Below are positions 1 through 8,809 of a stretch of DNA of 64,000 nucleotides, piece after piece. The stretch's first letter is position 1. Every line of letters starts with the position of its first letter. Source of the DNA: CAXBOO01 sp963977425 (GTDB lineage: Bacteria > Bacteroidota > Bacteroidia > Flavobacteriales_D > Luteibaculaceae); assembly GCA_963977425.1 (NCBI GenBank), contig CAXBOO010000005.1, forward strand, positions 207,527 through 271,526. Direction: 5' to 3'. The notes below the pieces were generated by a model. It made no database searches and was not told the origin of the DNA. It worked only from the letters and a program-made list of their open reading frames with translations. Position numbers and translations under genes: made by a program.

Positions 1-686
1 AATGAATATTTACCGTCTTCTTCAGAGTCGAACATTCCCATTATTTTGCGGTCTTTGCGGCTTCTACCTATAAAACCTTCAATGGTGCCTTCATCTTCTT
101 TCACATCGCCCCAAACAATGGCTTGATATCTGCGTTCGATGGTGCGATCAAAGAATTGCTTACTCAGTTTGCTCAAGGCATCTTCTGTTTTAGCAATTAC
201 CATTATCCCCGTGGTATCTTTATCCAAACGGTGAACCAAACCTGGTCTCACACCATCCGTACCTTCGGCTACAGGCAGCTTATTGAAATGGTGCAACATG
301 GCATTTACCAAGGTTCCAGAATAGTTCCCATAACCAGGATGCACTACCATACCCGAACTTTTGTTGATCATGGCAATATCATCGTCTTCATAAACAACAT
401 CCACAGGAATGTCTTCAGGGATCAATTCTATTTCACGAACAGGATAAGGCAACACGATGGTTACCACATCTTCAGGTTTCACCTTATAATTAGGTTTAAC
501 CGGCAAAGAATTCACCAAAACATTGCCGTTTTTCGCAGCAACTTGAATTCTATTTCGACTGGTGTTAGGCAATCTATCACCCAAAAATTTATCTACACGA
601 AGTAGGCTTTGCCCTCCATCGGCTACAATGCGGTAATGTTCGTAGAGCTCTTCGCTTTCTTCGAAATCTTGTCTGGTAATTTCCAT
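1..686 (-). CDS. rluD: RluA/RluD-family 23S rRNA pseudouridine synthase (3' end beyond window)
   Basis: The reading frame starts at the ATG at 684-686 and runs off the left edge, so about 228 N-terminal residues are visible. It opens with an S4 RNA-binding domain (LLRVDKFLGDRLPNTSRNRI, roughly residues 27-90). The pseudouridine synthase domain follows, with the family signature HRLDKDTTGIMV, whose Asp is the catalytic residue. The family isomerises uridines in 23S rRNA; RluD modifies helix 69. RluA-group paralogues share this layout, so the exact target is inferred. It lies 5 nt behind the PASTA protein gene and is probably cotranscribed with it. Confidence 0.93.
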   Translation of the reverse strand, partial: MEITRQDFEESEELYEHYRIVADGGQSLLRVDKFLGDRLPNTSRNRIQVAAKNGNVLVNSLPVKPNYKVKPEDVVTIVLPYPVREIELIPEDIPVDVVYEDDDIAMINKSSGMVVHPGYGNYSGTLVNAMLHHFNKLPVAEGTDGVRPGLVHRLDKDTTGIMVIAKTEDALSKLSKQFFDRTIERRYQAIVWGDVKEDEGTIEGFIGRSRKDRKIMGMFDSEEDGKYS

Positions 687-691
687 CTTTC

Positions 692-1558
692 TTATTGCGA
701 GAAGTCAACGTTCATCACATCCTCTTCTTCATTTTGTTTTGCTGCTCTTAGGCTATCAATATTCAATACATTCAATTTTTGAGGATCAATACTCAGCCAT
801 AAATCTACTTCAGAACCCAATCTTAACTTCACTCCATCTTCAATCATAAATTGAGGATTTTGTTTTATAACTACTGCTTTATTTGTATCCTCTGCAGTTG
901 CACAGTCTTCGTAAATAACAGCTCCAATATTCAATGTGTGTTCTAATGACCTTGTAATTGCTTCGCCTAAGCTTTTACCTACCAAATACGGCAACTCTGT
1001 AAAGTCATTGCTTACTCCTTTACCCAACACAATTTTAAGCGCTGTACCTTTTGGCAACTGAGTACCTGTTGGAACAGTATTACCACCAATTTGCACATCC
1101 AATATGCAATCTGTACATATATCGGGTTGGTATTCAAATTCGGTAATTTTAAAACCTAAAGCCTCTAAAGTACTTATCGATTCACGTCTACTTTGATTGA
1201 TAACATCAGGCATGGTTACCATTGGCGGACGCAAACTATTAATTACGGTGTAAACAATGCGATTGCTTTTTACCATTTGAAAGGCATCGGGAATTTGCTT
1301 TACAATTTCTCCTGGCAATTTTTCTTCACTAAAAACAGAATCAATCACCTCAATACGCAAATTCATATTCTCTAAAACAGCAGTTGCTTGCTCCAAAGTT
1401 TTCCCTTTCACATTCGGCAATTCCACATTTTGTCCTCTATCGGTATAATCTCGCATCCAGGCATTTACACCAAAATACACTCCTACAAAAAGAACAATGG
1501 CCAGAACCACTTGCAGCAAAAAAGTTTTGCTTTTAATAAAGGCTAAAAAATATCGCAT
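692..1558 (-). CDS. Membrane-anchored PASTA domain protein
   Basis: The 288-residue protein has a short cytoplasmic N-terminus, one hydrophobic anchor at about residues 13-31, and three PASTA repeats at roughly 44-108, 110-180 and 187-256. The repeats open with ELPNVKGKTLEQA, MPDVINQSRRES and ELPYLVGKSLGEA. PASTA domains bind peptidoglycan or beta-lactam-like ligands in kinases and class A penicillin-binding proteins. Here there is neither a kinase nor a transpeptidase domain, so it is a stand-alone PASTA protein of the kind common in Bacteroidota. Divergent ddl makes a cell-wall precursor, which fits a periplasmic envelope role, but the exact function is unknown. A possible -7 element (TATCTTTA on the minus strand, 1574-1581) precedes it. 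Confidence 0.9.
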   Translation of the reverse strand: MRYFLAFIKSKTFLLQVVLAIVLFVGVYFGVNAWMRDYTDRGQNVELPNVKGKTLEQATAVLENMNLRIEVIDSVFSEEKLPGEIVKQIPDAFQMVKSNRIVYTVINSLRPPMVTMPDVINQSRRESISTLEALGFKITEFEYQPDICTDCILDVQIGGNTVPTGTQLPKGTALKIVLGKGVSNDFTELPYLVGKSLGEAITRSLEHTLNIGAVIYEDCATAEDTNKAVVIKQNPQFMIEDGVKLRLGSEVDLWLSIDPQKLNVLNIDSLRAAKQNEEEDVMNVDFSQ

Positions 1559-1641
1559 GGCTTAATTTGGTGGTAAAGATAAAAATTGACTTTTCAATAA
1601 TTGATTTACTTTTTATTTATACTTTTTCGCCATCATAAATT

Positions 1642-2601
1642 ATGAAAAACGTAGCAGTATTTACAGGTGGATATTCTAGTGAGGCTAAGGTATCCCGAAA
1701 GAGCGCAAGTACCATCATTAATATTCTAGAAAAAGAAAATATTAATCTTTTTGTAATCGATATCCATACAGACGCTTGGAAAGTACAGTTTCAAGGTAAA
1801 GCGTTTGATTACCAAATGTTGAATGGAGGTTTAATTATTGATGGTAAAACGTATAAAATAGATTTTGCTTTTATCATAGTTCATGGCAAACCTGGAGAAA
1901 ATGGTCAGCTTCAAGGGTACTTAGACTTGCACAATATTGCTTACCAAACTGGTGACCACCTAAACATGGCTCTTACTTTTTCTAAGAAAAACTCGACTGC
2001 TTTTCTGCATAGCCTCAACATACCTGTTGCCAAATCGGCTTATGGACGAACATCCGAAGAAGTGAAAAAAAGTATGGCCGAATTGAATCTCAGCTACCCA
2101 TTGTTTATAAAACCTGACGATGCAGGCAGCAGTTTTGGCGTATCCAAAATAAAATCGGAAGCTGAGCTTGATAAAGCTTTGGAATACGCATTCCAAGAAG
2201 GATCTTTGGTAATGGCTGAGGAAATGATTGTAGGACGAGAATTTACTTGCGGTGTATTTCGTAAAGAGGGAAAAACTACGGCACTGCCCATTACGGAAAT
2301 CATTTCGCACAACGAGTTTTTTGACTATGCTGCCAAATACGAAAACCAAAGCGAAGAAGTTACTCCCGCACAAATAGATGCTGTTGCTTACAACGCTATT
2401 CAGCGCATGGCCGAACGTGTTTACGACGCAATGAATTGCAAAGGTATATGCCGCGTAGATTTCATTTCCGATTTAAAAAGGAATCCGGTTGTAATAGAAG
2501 TAAATACCATACCGGGCCTAACGACAGAGTCTATTATTCCCCAAATGTTTGCAGCGAGCGAATACAGCTTCGAAGAAAACATCTTGAATTTTTTGGATTA
2601 A
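1642..2601 (+). CDS. ddl: D-alanine--D-alanine ligase
   Basis: This 319-residue ATP-grasp enzyme joins two D-alanines for the peptidoglycan pentapeptide in the cytoplasm. It has the N-terminal family motif (GGYSSEAKVSRKSA, residues 9-22), the HGKPGENGQLQGYLD segment, a glycine-rich ATP loop region (DDAGSSFGVSKIKS) and the C-terminal metal and substrate motif EVNTIPGLTTESIIPQM. Its length matches short Ddl enzymes of Bacteroidota. The ATG follows a possible promoter (TTG at 1601 and a TACTTTTT element at 1620). Its stop codon overlaps the stop of the convergent rdgB gene by 4 nt. Confidence 0.96.
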   Translation: MKNVAVFTGGYSSEAKVSRKSASTIINILEKENINLFVIDIHTDAWKVQFQGKAFDYQMLNGGLIIDGKTYKIDFAFIIVHGKPGENGQLQGYLDLHNIAYQTGDHLNMALTFSKKNSTAFLHSLNIPVAKSAYGRTSEEVKKSMAELNLSYPLFIKPDDAGSSFGVSKIKSEAELDKALEYAFQEGSLVMAEEMIVGREFTCGVFRKEGKTTALPITEIISHNEFFDYAAKYENQSEEVTPAQIDAVAYNAIQRMAERVYDAMNCKGICRVDFISDLKRNPVVIEVNTIPGLTTESIIPQMFAASEYSFEENILNFLD

Positions 2602-3176
2602 TCGTCTTTCAAAAAAGCCATTAATTTCTCTAGGGCCTTGGCTCTATGGCTTACTTCTTTTTTTACTGTAGAGGGTAAATCGGCAAAGGTTTCGGTATAT
2701 CCTTCTGGGATGAATAAAGGGTCGTAACCAAAACCTTTATTCCCAGATTTTGCCAACGCAATAGTACCATGCACTTTACCATCGAATAAGTAAGAAAGAC
2801 CTTTTCTATAAAATGCTAAAACGCAAATAAAATAAGCCGAGCGATTTTCATTTCCCCCTAATTCATTCAGGAGTTTAGCCATATTATCTTCGCTATTGGC
2901 ATTTTCACCAGCATAGCGAGCGCTATAGATTCCTGGTGCACCATCAAGTGCATCGCAACACAAGCCACTATCGTCGGCCAGCACCCAATATTCAGGGTAA
3001 GCATCGCCAATTTCTTGAGCTTTCTTCAAGGCATTTCCTTCAAAAGAATCTTTGTCTTCCACCACATCAATGTCCACACCGATGTCTTTCAGTCCGAATA
3101 CTTCATATTGCGGTAAAAGAGCCTTTATTTCGGCAATTTTTCCTTGATTGTTGCTCGCTAATAATATCTTACTCAT
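2598..3176 (-). CDS. rdgB: RdgB/HAM1 family non-canonical purine NTP pyrophosphatase
   Basis: The 192-residue protein hydrolyses dITP, XTP and ITP to monophosphates, keeping deaminated purines out of nucleic acids. Family motifs are in order: SNNQGKIAEIK at the N-terminus, LADDSGLCCDALDGAPGIYS with the metal-binding acidic residues near 67-68, FGYDPLF, and the C-terminal SHRAKAL. It overlaps the end of rlmH by 8 nt, so the two are probably translationally coupled. Its stop overlaps the stop of the convergent ddl gene. Confidence 0.96.
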   Translation of the reverse strand: MSKILLASNNQGKIAEIKALLPQYEVFGLKDIGVDIDVVEDKDSFEGNALKKAQEIGDAYPEYWVLADDSGLCCDALDGAPGIYSARYAGENANSEDNMAKLLNELGGNENRSAYFICVLAFYRKGLSYLFDGKVHGTIALAKSGNKGFGYDPLFIPEGYTETFADLPSTVKKEVSHRAKALEKLMAFLKDD

Positions 3177-3639
3177 TGTGATACGGGCTATTGTTTAAAA
3201 TACTGAAGGCTCTATAAATTTGTTCGGTAAACATCAATCGGATGAACTGGTGGGTAAATGTGCCTTCAGACAGTGATATTTTACCATGAGCTTTTTGCTT
3301 TATAGAATCAGCAAAACCATAGGCACCACCAACGCAAAAAATAAGTTCAGAATTACCACTAACACCTTCTCTTTCAACAAACTCAGCAAACTTTTTAGAA
3401 CTATACTGTTTTCCTTTTTCATCAAGAATAAAAAAACGCCCACTGCCAACCTTTTTTAGGATTTCTTCCGCTTCTTTCTCTTTCAACAAGTCAGGAGAAA
3501 GTTTAGCGGCATTTTTCACTTCAGGCAGAATTACCTCATTAAAATCGGCATAACGCGACAATCTTTTTTTGAAATACTCCATCCCCTCCAAAACAAAGCT
3601 TTGTTTGGTTTTACCAACTCCAACTAAGGTAATTTTCAT
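3169..3639 (-). CDS. rlmH: 23S rRNA (pseudouridine1915-N3)-methyltransferase RlmH
   Basis: The 156-residue SPOUT-class methyltransferase acts on pseudouridine 1915 in helix 69 of 23S rRNA. The SAM-binding knot is visible as FCVGGAYGFADSI followed by ISLSEGTFTHQFIRLMFTEQ, and the protein ends with the family's usual PYH tail. The substrate pseudouridine is made by RluD, and a RluD-like gene lies 2.5 kb away. The gene leads a two-gene unit with rdgB. A TACCTTCG element on the minus strand at 3660-3667 could be its -7 box. Confidence 0.96.
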   Translation of the reverse strand: MKITLVGVGKTKQSFVLEGMEYFKKRLSRYADFNEVILPEVKNAAKLSPDLLKEKEAEEILKKVGSGRFFILDEKGKQYSSKKFAEFVEREGVSGNSELIFCVGGAYGFADSIKQKAHGKISLSEGTFTHQFIRLMFTEQIYRAFSILNNSPYHNE

Positions 3640-3659
3640 TTCTTTGGTATTTACTCGGC

Positions 3660-3667
3660 CGAAGGTA
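3660..3667 (-). promoter_or_regulatory. Candidate -7 element for rlmH-rdgB
   Basis: The minus-strand octamer TACCTTCG ends 20 nt before the rlmH ATG. It resembles the Bacteroidota -7 consensus TAnnTTTG with one change, and the same TAnnTTCG form recurs before other genes here. No TTG is seen at the usual -33 distance. Confidence 0.35.
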
Positions 3668-3716
3668 GTATTTACCTATATTTAATTTCGGAATGATTAT
3701 TGGACAATACAGAAAC

Positions 3717-4112
3717 ATGAAATATGCACTCAGCGTTTTAGCGATTTTTGTTGGTCTTCTTACATTTGGACAAGAAGCCCTTACAAGCAACGTAAACTCG
3801 GCTTTAGCCAAAGGGAACGCTTCTGAATTAGCTCCTTTTTTAGCCAAAAATGTTTCTGTTGAAATTAACGGCAACGAAAAAATATACTCACAAGAACAAG
3901 CCGAAAATGTTTTGGACCTATTCTTTAAGCGTACCAAGCCAAAAGCTTTTGACGTGAAACATGCCAGTGGGCCTAATAAAACAGGTAACAATTTTAACAT
4001 CGGCATTCTTCGCACAGAAAACGGCGCTTACCGATTGACTTATTTACTCAAAGACGGACCACAAGGACAACCTAAAATAAGAAAGGTAAAACTTGTAAAA
4101 ATCGTACGATAA
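3717..4112 (+). CDS. DUF4783 domain-containing secreted protein
   Basis: Starting at the ATG at 3717 gives 131 residues beginning MKYALSVLAIFVGLLTFGQ, a clean signal peptide; an upstream in-frame ATG at 3693 would put eight polar residues before it. The mature part (about 110 residues) matches the Bacteroidota DUF4783 family, an NTF2-like fold of unknown function in which residues such as the FFKR and F-V-K-H segments are typical. It overlaps nadC by one base (TAATG), so the two are coupled. Its role in the periplasm or outer membrane is unknown, and the NAD-pathway neighbour is not evidence of a shared function. Confidence 0.82.
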   Translation: MKYALSVLAIFVGLLTFGQEALTSNVNSALAKGNASELAPFLAKNVSVEINGNEKIYSQEQAENVLDLFFKRTKPKAFDVKHASGPNKTGNNFNIGILRTENGAYRLTYLLKDGPQGQPKIRKVKLVKIVR

Positions 4113-4951
4113 TGACCACCGAACAATTTATTGACCTAGCGCTGCAAGAAGATCTTGGAAACGGCGATGTAACTTCTATAGCCTGCATTCCAAATGGAGT
4201 AAAAGGCAAAGCCAAAATCATTGCCAAAGAAAACGGCATCATTGCTGGTTTAGAATACATCAGCGCTATTGGAACAAAACTAGACCCAAACATTGCTATT
4301 GCTGTTCACTGTAAAGATGGTGATGCTGTTAGAATAGGAGATTGTGTAGCTGAGTTTGAAGGCGATGGAAAAGCTTTGCTTTCTGCCGAAAGACTGATAC
4401 TAAACATCATGCAGCGCATGAGTGGCATTGCAACCTATACCCACTCTATGGTAGGCCTAATTGCGCACACCAATGCAACTTTGCTCGACACGCGTAAAAC
4501 AACGCCTCTTTTTAGGCCTTACGAAAAGCAAGCGGTAAAAATTGGTGGTGGTGAAAACCATAGAATTGGTCTTTACGACATGATCTTGATCAAGGAGAAT
4601 CATATCGAATTGGCAGGCGGTATAGAAAGCGCTATTCTGAAAGCAAAACACTACCGACTGGCGAACAACCCCGATTTGAAAGTTGAAATAGAACTAAAAA
4701 ATTTGGAAGAAGTTACGCAAGCCCTTATTTGCGGTTCTGTGAACAGAGTCATGCTTGATAACTTCAGTATAGAAGATATGGCCGCTGCGGTTAAACTCAT
4801 CAACGGTAAATTTGAAGTAGAAGCATCGGGCGGTGTTACACACAAAACGATAGTCGCCATTGCCGAAACAGGAGTAGATTATATCTCTGTAGGAGCTCTT
4901 ACCCATTCCATTAAAAGTTTAGATTTAAGCATGCTTGTTGATTTGAGCTAA
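4112..4951 (+). CDS. nadC: Carboxylating nicotinate-nucleotide diphosphorylase (quinolinate phosphoribosyltransferase)
   Basis: The 279-residue enzyme converts quinolinate and PRPP to nicotinate mononucleotide in de novo NAD synthesis. Visible motifs include RLILNIMQRMSGIAT, the substrate-binding LDTRKTTP, the stretch KIGGGENHRIGLYDMILIKE, the barrel motif EASGGV and the C-terminal DYISVGALTHS. The ATG overlaps the stop of the DUF4783 gene by one base, and the YihY gene follows 3 nt downstream, so all three look cotranscribed. Confidence 0.97.
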   Translation: MTTEQFIDLALQEDLGNGDVTSIACIPNGVKGKAKIIAKENGIIAGLEYISAIGTKLDPNIAIAVHCKDGDAVRIGDCVAEFEGDGKALLSAERLILNIMQRMSGIATYTHSMVGLIAHTNATLLDTRKTTPLFRPYEKQAVKIGGGENHRIGLYDMILIKENHIELAGGIESAILKAKHYRLANNPDLKVEIELKNLEEVTQALICGSVNRVMLDNFSIEDMAAAVKLINGKFEVEASGGVTHKTIVAIAETGVDYISVGALTHSIKSLDLSMLVDLS

Positions 4952-4954
4952 ATC

Positions 4955-5878
4955 ATGAAAGAAAAAGCCAAGCTCATATTAGAACGCCTTAAACATTGGT
5001 GCCAACAAATAAACCCTCCTGGGTTTGAGGGCATCAATCTATGGGATTTGCTTCGCTTTTTTTTCGACGGCATAACCAAAGGTGCCATTACAACTAGAGC
5101 CAGTGCCATTTCATTTAAAATAATATTAGCTCTTGCCCCAACCGTCATATTACTCTTCACACTCATTCCATACATTCCCATTGATAATTTCCAAGAGAAC
5201 TTATTTGGATTGATAAAAACAAGCTTACCTGCCGATGCTTTTTCTACTATTGAAGAGCTCATTTTGGATTTGATAAACAACAAATTCACCACCTTTTTAT
5301 CCATTTCATTTTTATTGGGTATTTATTACGCTTCCAATAGCATGAATGCCTTACTACAAGGATTAAAGGAGTCGTATCATTTAGATAAAAAGCAAAACCC
5401 TTTTAAGCAAAGGCTTTATTCGATAATACTGTTACTAACCCTCCCTCTATTTTTAGGTACAGCCTTTCTTACCGAAACTTTATCGAGCTATGTATTCGAT
5501 GCTCTTCATAAACAAGGATGGATTGGCGATGGATTACAATCATTTGCATTTGGAACAGCTCGCTTATTGATCGTCATCATATTATTGCTTTTAGCCATCA
5601 GTACATTGTACAACTTAGCCAATGAAAAAAGAAGTAAATGGCGTGTATTTACAGCAGGTTCATGGTTTGCTACATTGCTTATTTTACTTACTATTAAAGG
5701 TTTTGCTTATTATGTAAACACATTTGGGCAGTTCAATAAGTTCTACGGAAGTTTAGGAACCGTTGTCATTTTACTGCTTTGGATTTATTCAATAAACGTT
5801 GTACTTATCATCGGTTTCGATATAAATATGACCCTCACAAAAGCCAAAAATTATGGAAAAAGCCAAATACTACTTTAG
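4955..5878 (+). CDS. YihY/BrkB family inner membrane protein
   Basis: The 307-residue protein has the YihY/BrkB (once misnamed RNase BN) layout. A cytoplasmic N-terminus leads to the conserved GAITTRASAISFKIILALAP start of the first membrane segment. About six hydrophobic helices follow (near residues 55-80, 105-125, 150-170, 190-215, 225-245 and 255-285). The family may be a permease or an envelope-assembly protein; its substrate is unknown. It follows nadC by 3 nt and its last 26 bases overlap the DUF2147 gene in another frame. Confidence 0.9.
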   Translation: MKEKAKLILERLKHWCQQINPPGFEGINLWDLLRFFFDGITKGAITTRASAISFKIILALAPTVILLFTLIPYIPIDNFQENLFGLIKTSLPADAFSTIEELILDLINNKFTTFLSISFLLGIYYASNSMNALLQGLKESYHLDKKQNPFKQRLYSIILLLTLPLFLGTAFLTETLSSYVFDALHKQGWIGDGLQSFAFGTARLLIVIILLLLAISTLYNLANEKRSKWRVFTAGSWFATLLILLTIKGFAYYVNTFGQFNKFYGSLGTVVILLLWIYSINVVLIIGFDINMTLTKAKNYGKSQILL

Positions 5879-6293
5879 TTTATTCATTCTTAGCTTATTC
5901 ATCATGCCTCTAAATGCACAAAGTGTTTTGGGCAAATGGAAAACAATAGATGATGAAACAGGAAAAGCAAAGAGCATTGTTGAAATTTATGAAGTCGACG
6001 GAAAAGTTCATGGAAAAATAACACAACTCTTTCGTGGCCCAAATGAAGACCAAGATCCAACCTGTACAAAATGTGAAGGCGATAGAGCTAACAAAAAAAT
6101 CATCGGAATGGAAATCATACGCGGACTTGAAAAAGACGATGATGTCTATGATGACGGCACAATATTAGACCCAGAAGACGGTAAAGTATACGATTGTAAA
6201 ATTTGGGTTGACACAGATGTTCCTAATAAACTCAATGTGCGTGGCTACATTGCTTTCTTTTTTCGGACTCAAACATGGCTTAAAGTTCAATAA
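5853..6293 (+). CDS. DUF2147 domain-containing exported protein
   Basis: The 146-residue protein begins with a signal peptide (residues 1-22, cleaved after LNAQ). It carries a DUF2147 domain: a GKWKTIDDETGK strand, a central IIRGLEKDDDVYDDGTILDPEDGKVYDCK block and a TWLKVQ end. DUF2147 proteins are small periplasmic beta-barrel-like proteins of unknown function, widespread in Bacteroidota and Proteobacteria. A CTKC pair near residue 71 could bind metal or form a disulphide. It overlaps the YihY gene by 26 nt and ends the nadC-containing operon. Confidence 0.88.
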   Translation: MEKAKYYFSLFILSLFIMPLNAQSVLGKWKTIDDETGKAKSIVEIYEVDGKVHGKITQLFRGPNEDQDPTCTKCEGDRANKKIIGMEIIRGLEKDDDVYDDGTILDPEDGKVYDCKIWVDTDVPNKLNVRGYIAFFFRTQTWLKVQ

Positions 6294-6297
6294 GAAT

Positions 6298-6327
6298 TTG
6301 CCTTAAATAAATTAAACCCTAGCTTTG
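6298..6327 (+). promoter_or_regulatory. Bacteroidota-type promoter for the gene at 6345
   Basis: A TTG at 6298-6300 is separated by 19 nt from TAGCTTTG at 6320-6327. This matches the published Bacteroidota -33/-7 pattern (TTG, 17-23 nt, TAnnTTTG). The start codon lies 17 nt beyond the -7 box. It is the best full promoter match I found in the window. Confidence 0.6.
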
Positions 6328-6344
6328 CGCACCATTTTTTGAAC

Positions 6345-7727
6345 ATGAATTTAGAGCAGCTATTAACTTCCGGAGGGGACGAACGAATCGATTTGCAAAA
6401 AAATGGGTTCAATAAATACAACCTCAACCCTGTAAAGTACGAGGGTATACTTACGCGCGGAAGCTGCACTGGTTCTCCATTAAATCAAGAATCGCATCAG
6501 CACTTAATAGCTTTTTCTAAAGAGTATCAGGCGGAAAAACACGACGAATATTGCGAAGAGGTTCGCAATAATTTAAAAGAACTTATTCAAGAAGGCGACG
6601 ATAATTTTGATGTTTTTCTATCGCCAAGTGGTAGCGACTTATGCTATCTGCCATTGCTTTTTGCCAAATTGTTACACCCCAACAAAGATGTTACCAATTA
6701 TGTAACCTGCCCTGAAGAACTGGGAACAGGATCGGTGCTAACTCTAGCTGGAAAAATATTTAGTGAACGTTCTCAGTTTGACGAAAAACTTGTAAAAGGA
6801 AGCCCTATTTCCGATGACATACACGTCAACCACCACTTTTTCTCAGCCCGTAATGGTGAAGGAGAATTAGAACAATACAAAGGTGAACTGATAGAGCAAA
6901 TGAATGCCGAAGATGGAAAAAGCACTGTAATCGGCAACTTAGTAATTGGCTCTAAATCGGGAATTGCTGACAACATCAACATCATTTCTAAAGTAAAGAA
7001 AGCGTCATTTTGGGTTGCAGACATTTGCCAATTAAGAACACCTACCAAACTGATAAACAAGCTTATTGATCAAAACTGTATGATACTTATCACTGGATCA
7101 AAGTTTTATCAAGCGCCGCCATTTTGTGGTGCGTTATTGGTTCCAAAAACAATAACCAAGGAACTACAAAATGCTGACGAAAATATTTTAACACCTTTCA
7201 AGAAATTCTTTTCTTATAGCGACATACCGTCTACTTTGCCTTGGTTGAAAAACCATTTCAAAAAACACAATAACCTTGGTTTATTGCTTCGATGGAAAGC
7301 GGCTTTGTATGAAATGAATCAGTTGAACAAAATCGATCCAACTGACGTTATAAACACTGTTGAGACTTGGAACAAATCAGTACTTGACGAATTGGCCAAA
7401 TACCCCGATTTATTTGAATTGATGCCACAAGCTTCTACTTCAAACCCATCGATAATACCATTTAGATTAAAACGCAGAGATGGCAATTACATCAGCGATG
7501 AGCAACTAAAAGATTTTTACGATTACATCATTGCTAAAGATTTAAGCGGTTTTGAAGGTCCCTACAAAAAAGTAGCATTAGGTCAACCCGTAAAATATTC
7601 AGGTATTTCATTTATACGAATGGCTTTAGGATCTTACAATATCCGTCAGATACTGAGTGGAAAACATTCGCTAAAAGACGACCTTACTTTGGTACAAATT
7701 ATTGCAGAAGAAGCTCGTAATTTTTAA
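6345..7727 (+). CDS. Unrecognised protein resembling a fold-type I PLP-dependent enzyme
   Basis: With the ATG at 6345 the product is 460 residues; a TTG two codons upstream is less likely. I cannot name the family. Several blocks look like aspartate-aminotransferase-fold enzymes: a loop FLSPSGSDLCYLPLLFAKLL where the cofactor phosphate would sit, FWVADICQLR with an Asp placed as for the PLP pyridine nitrogen, and ILITGSKFYQAPPFCGALLV, where Lys253 would be the Schiff-base lysine just before the turn. The C-terminal 120 residues resemble a small domain (PSIIPFRLKRRDG, GISFIRMALGS). There is no signal peptide. It has its own promoter and converges on the legionaminic acid operon, overlapping wecB by 4 nt. 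PLP binding is inferred; substrate unknown. Confidence 0.8.
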   Translation: MNLEQLLTSGGDERIDLQKNGFNKYNLNPVKYEGILTRGSCTGSPLNQESHQHLIAFSKEYQAEKHDEYCEEVRNNLKELIQEGDDNFDVFLSPSGSDLCYLPLLFAKLLHPNKDVTNYVTCPEELGTGSVLTLAGKIFSERSQFDEKLVKGSPISDDIHVNHHFFSARNGEGELEQYKGELIEQMNAEDGKSTVIGNLVIGSKSGIADNINIISKVKKASFWVADICQLRTPTKLINKLIDQNCMILITGSKFYQAPPFCGALLVPKTITKELQNADENILTPFKKFFSYSDIPSTLPWLKNHFKKHNNLGLLLRWKAALYEMNQLNKIDPTDVINTVETWNKSVLDELAKYPDLFELMPQASTSNPSIIPFRLKRRDGNYISDEQLKDFYDYIIAKDLSGFEGPYKKVALGQPVKYSGISFIRMALGSYNIRQILSGKHSLKDDLTLVQIIAEEARNF

Positions 7728-8809
7728 TCGTAAAGTCCTTTTTTAATTTCCTCAACAATCTTCACACACGCTGTACCGTCACCGTATATGGACGTAGTAT
7801 TCTCTATTTGAATATCGTAACGTCGTTGAGCTTCAAACACAATATCTTCTGCCGAATTGGCTAATACATTAACCTCCAAGTCGATTAATTCAATCCATTC
7901 GGTTTCAGTTCGAAGTGTAATGCAATTTTTACCGCTGAAATATGCTTCTTTTTGAAGGCCTCCAGAATCGGTAAGGACCAAACTGCTTTGCTGCAAAAGG
8001 CTTAACATTTCTAAATAACCAACAGGTTCTATGCAGTGAACTTTTTCGGATAAATTGTATTCAGACAAAATCTTTTTGGTACGCGGGTGCACTGGAAAAA
8101 CTATATCCATTCCGTTTTCAACCAATGCATTAAGTGCCGATACAATTTCAGCCATTCTATCTGAATCATCCGTATTTTCAGCTCTATGAAGCGTTAGCAA
8201 AGCATAACTAGCAGGCAGATTGGGCAATAATTTTGCATGCGAACTAAATTGCAATAGTGCATCGTACATCACGTCACCAACTACAGCAATCTGTGCATTA
8301 TCTTCAGTTATACCTTCTTTCACCAAACAATCTACAGCAGCATCGCTTGGACAAAACAACCAGTTGGAAATCGCGTCGGTAAGCCTTCTATTTTGTTCCT
8401 CAGGCATAAGCATATTGTAGCTTCTCAATCCAGCCTCTACATGCGCAACGGGTACGTGCAACTTGGAGGCCGCTAATGCGCCTGCCAGTGTTGAATTGGT
8501 ATCTCCAAAAACCAAAAGTGCATCCGGTTTTTCTTTCAAAATAATTTTCTCAATCTCCTCCAACATACGCCCTGTCATGGCTCCGTGCGAAAGTGAATTG
8601 ATATTGAGAATGTATTTAGGTTTTGGAATATTCAGTTCTTTGAAAAACACATCCGACATATTGGCATCGAAATGTTGGCCTGTATGAACAACAACTTCGT
8701 CTATCTCAGAATCCAATGAAATGGCTTTGGATAAAGCCGCAGCTTTTACAAATTGTGGGCGAGCACCTACAACCGTTAATATTTTTTTATTTCGAACTAT
8801 CTGCATCAT
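7724..8809 (-). CDS. wecB: UDP-N-acetylglucosamine 2-epimerase (non-hydrolysing)
   Basis: The 361-residue GT-B-fold enzyme interconverts UDP-GlcNAc and UDP-ManNAc, feeding ManNAc-containing surface glycans. It shows GARPQFVKAAAL at the N-terminus, GDTNSTLAGALAASKLHVPV, HVEAGLRS, PEEQNRR, and the UDP-binding LTDSGGLQKEA followed by LRTETEW. This is the non-hydrolysing WecB/MnaA type, distinct from the hydrolysing NeuC/LegG-type enzyme at 12048. It is the last gene of the operon: its start overlaps the flippase gene by 4 nt and its stop overlaps that of the convergent gene by 4 nt. MnaA is an equally valid name. Confidence 0.94.
   Translation of the reverse strand: MMQIVRNKKILTVVGARPQFVKAAALSKAISLDSEIDEVVVHTGQHFDANMSDVFFKELNIPKPKYILNINSLSHGAMTGRMLEEIEKIILKEKPDALLVFGDTNSTLAGALAASKLHVPVAHVEAGLRSYNMLMPEEQNRRLTDAISNWLFCPSDAAVDCLVKEGITEDNAQIAVVGDVMYDALLQFSSHAKLLPNLPASYALLTLHRAENTDDSDRMAEIVSALNALVENGMDIVFPVHPRTKKILSEYNLSEKVHCIEPVGYLEMLSLLQQSSLVLTDSGGLQKEAYFSGKNCITLRTETEWIELIDLEVNVLANSAEDIVFEAQRRYDIQIENTTSIYGDGTACVKIVEEIKKGLYD

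Noticed and set aside
123..605. 160-codon plus-strand open frame
   Set aside because: It is antisense to the RluD-like gene, whose S4 and catalytic motifs are clear.
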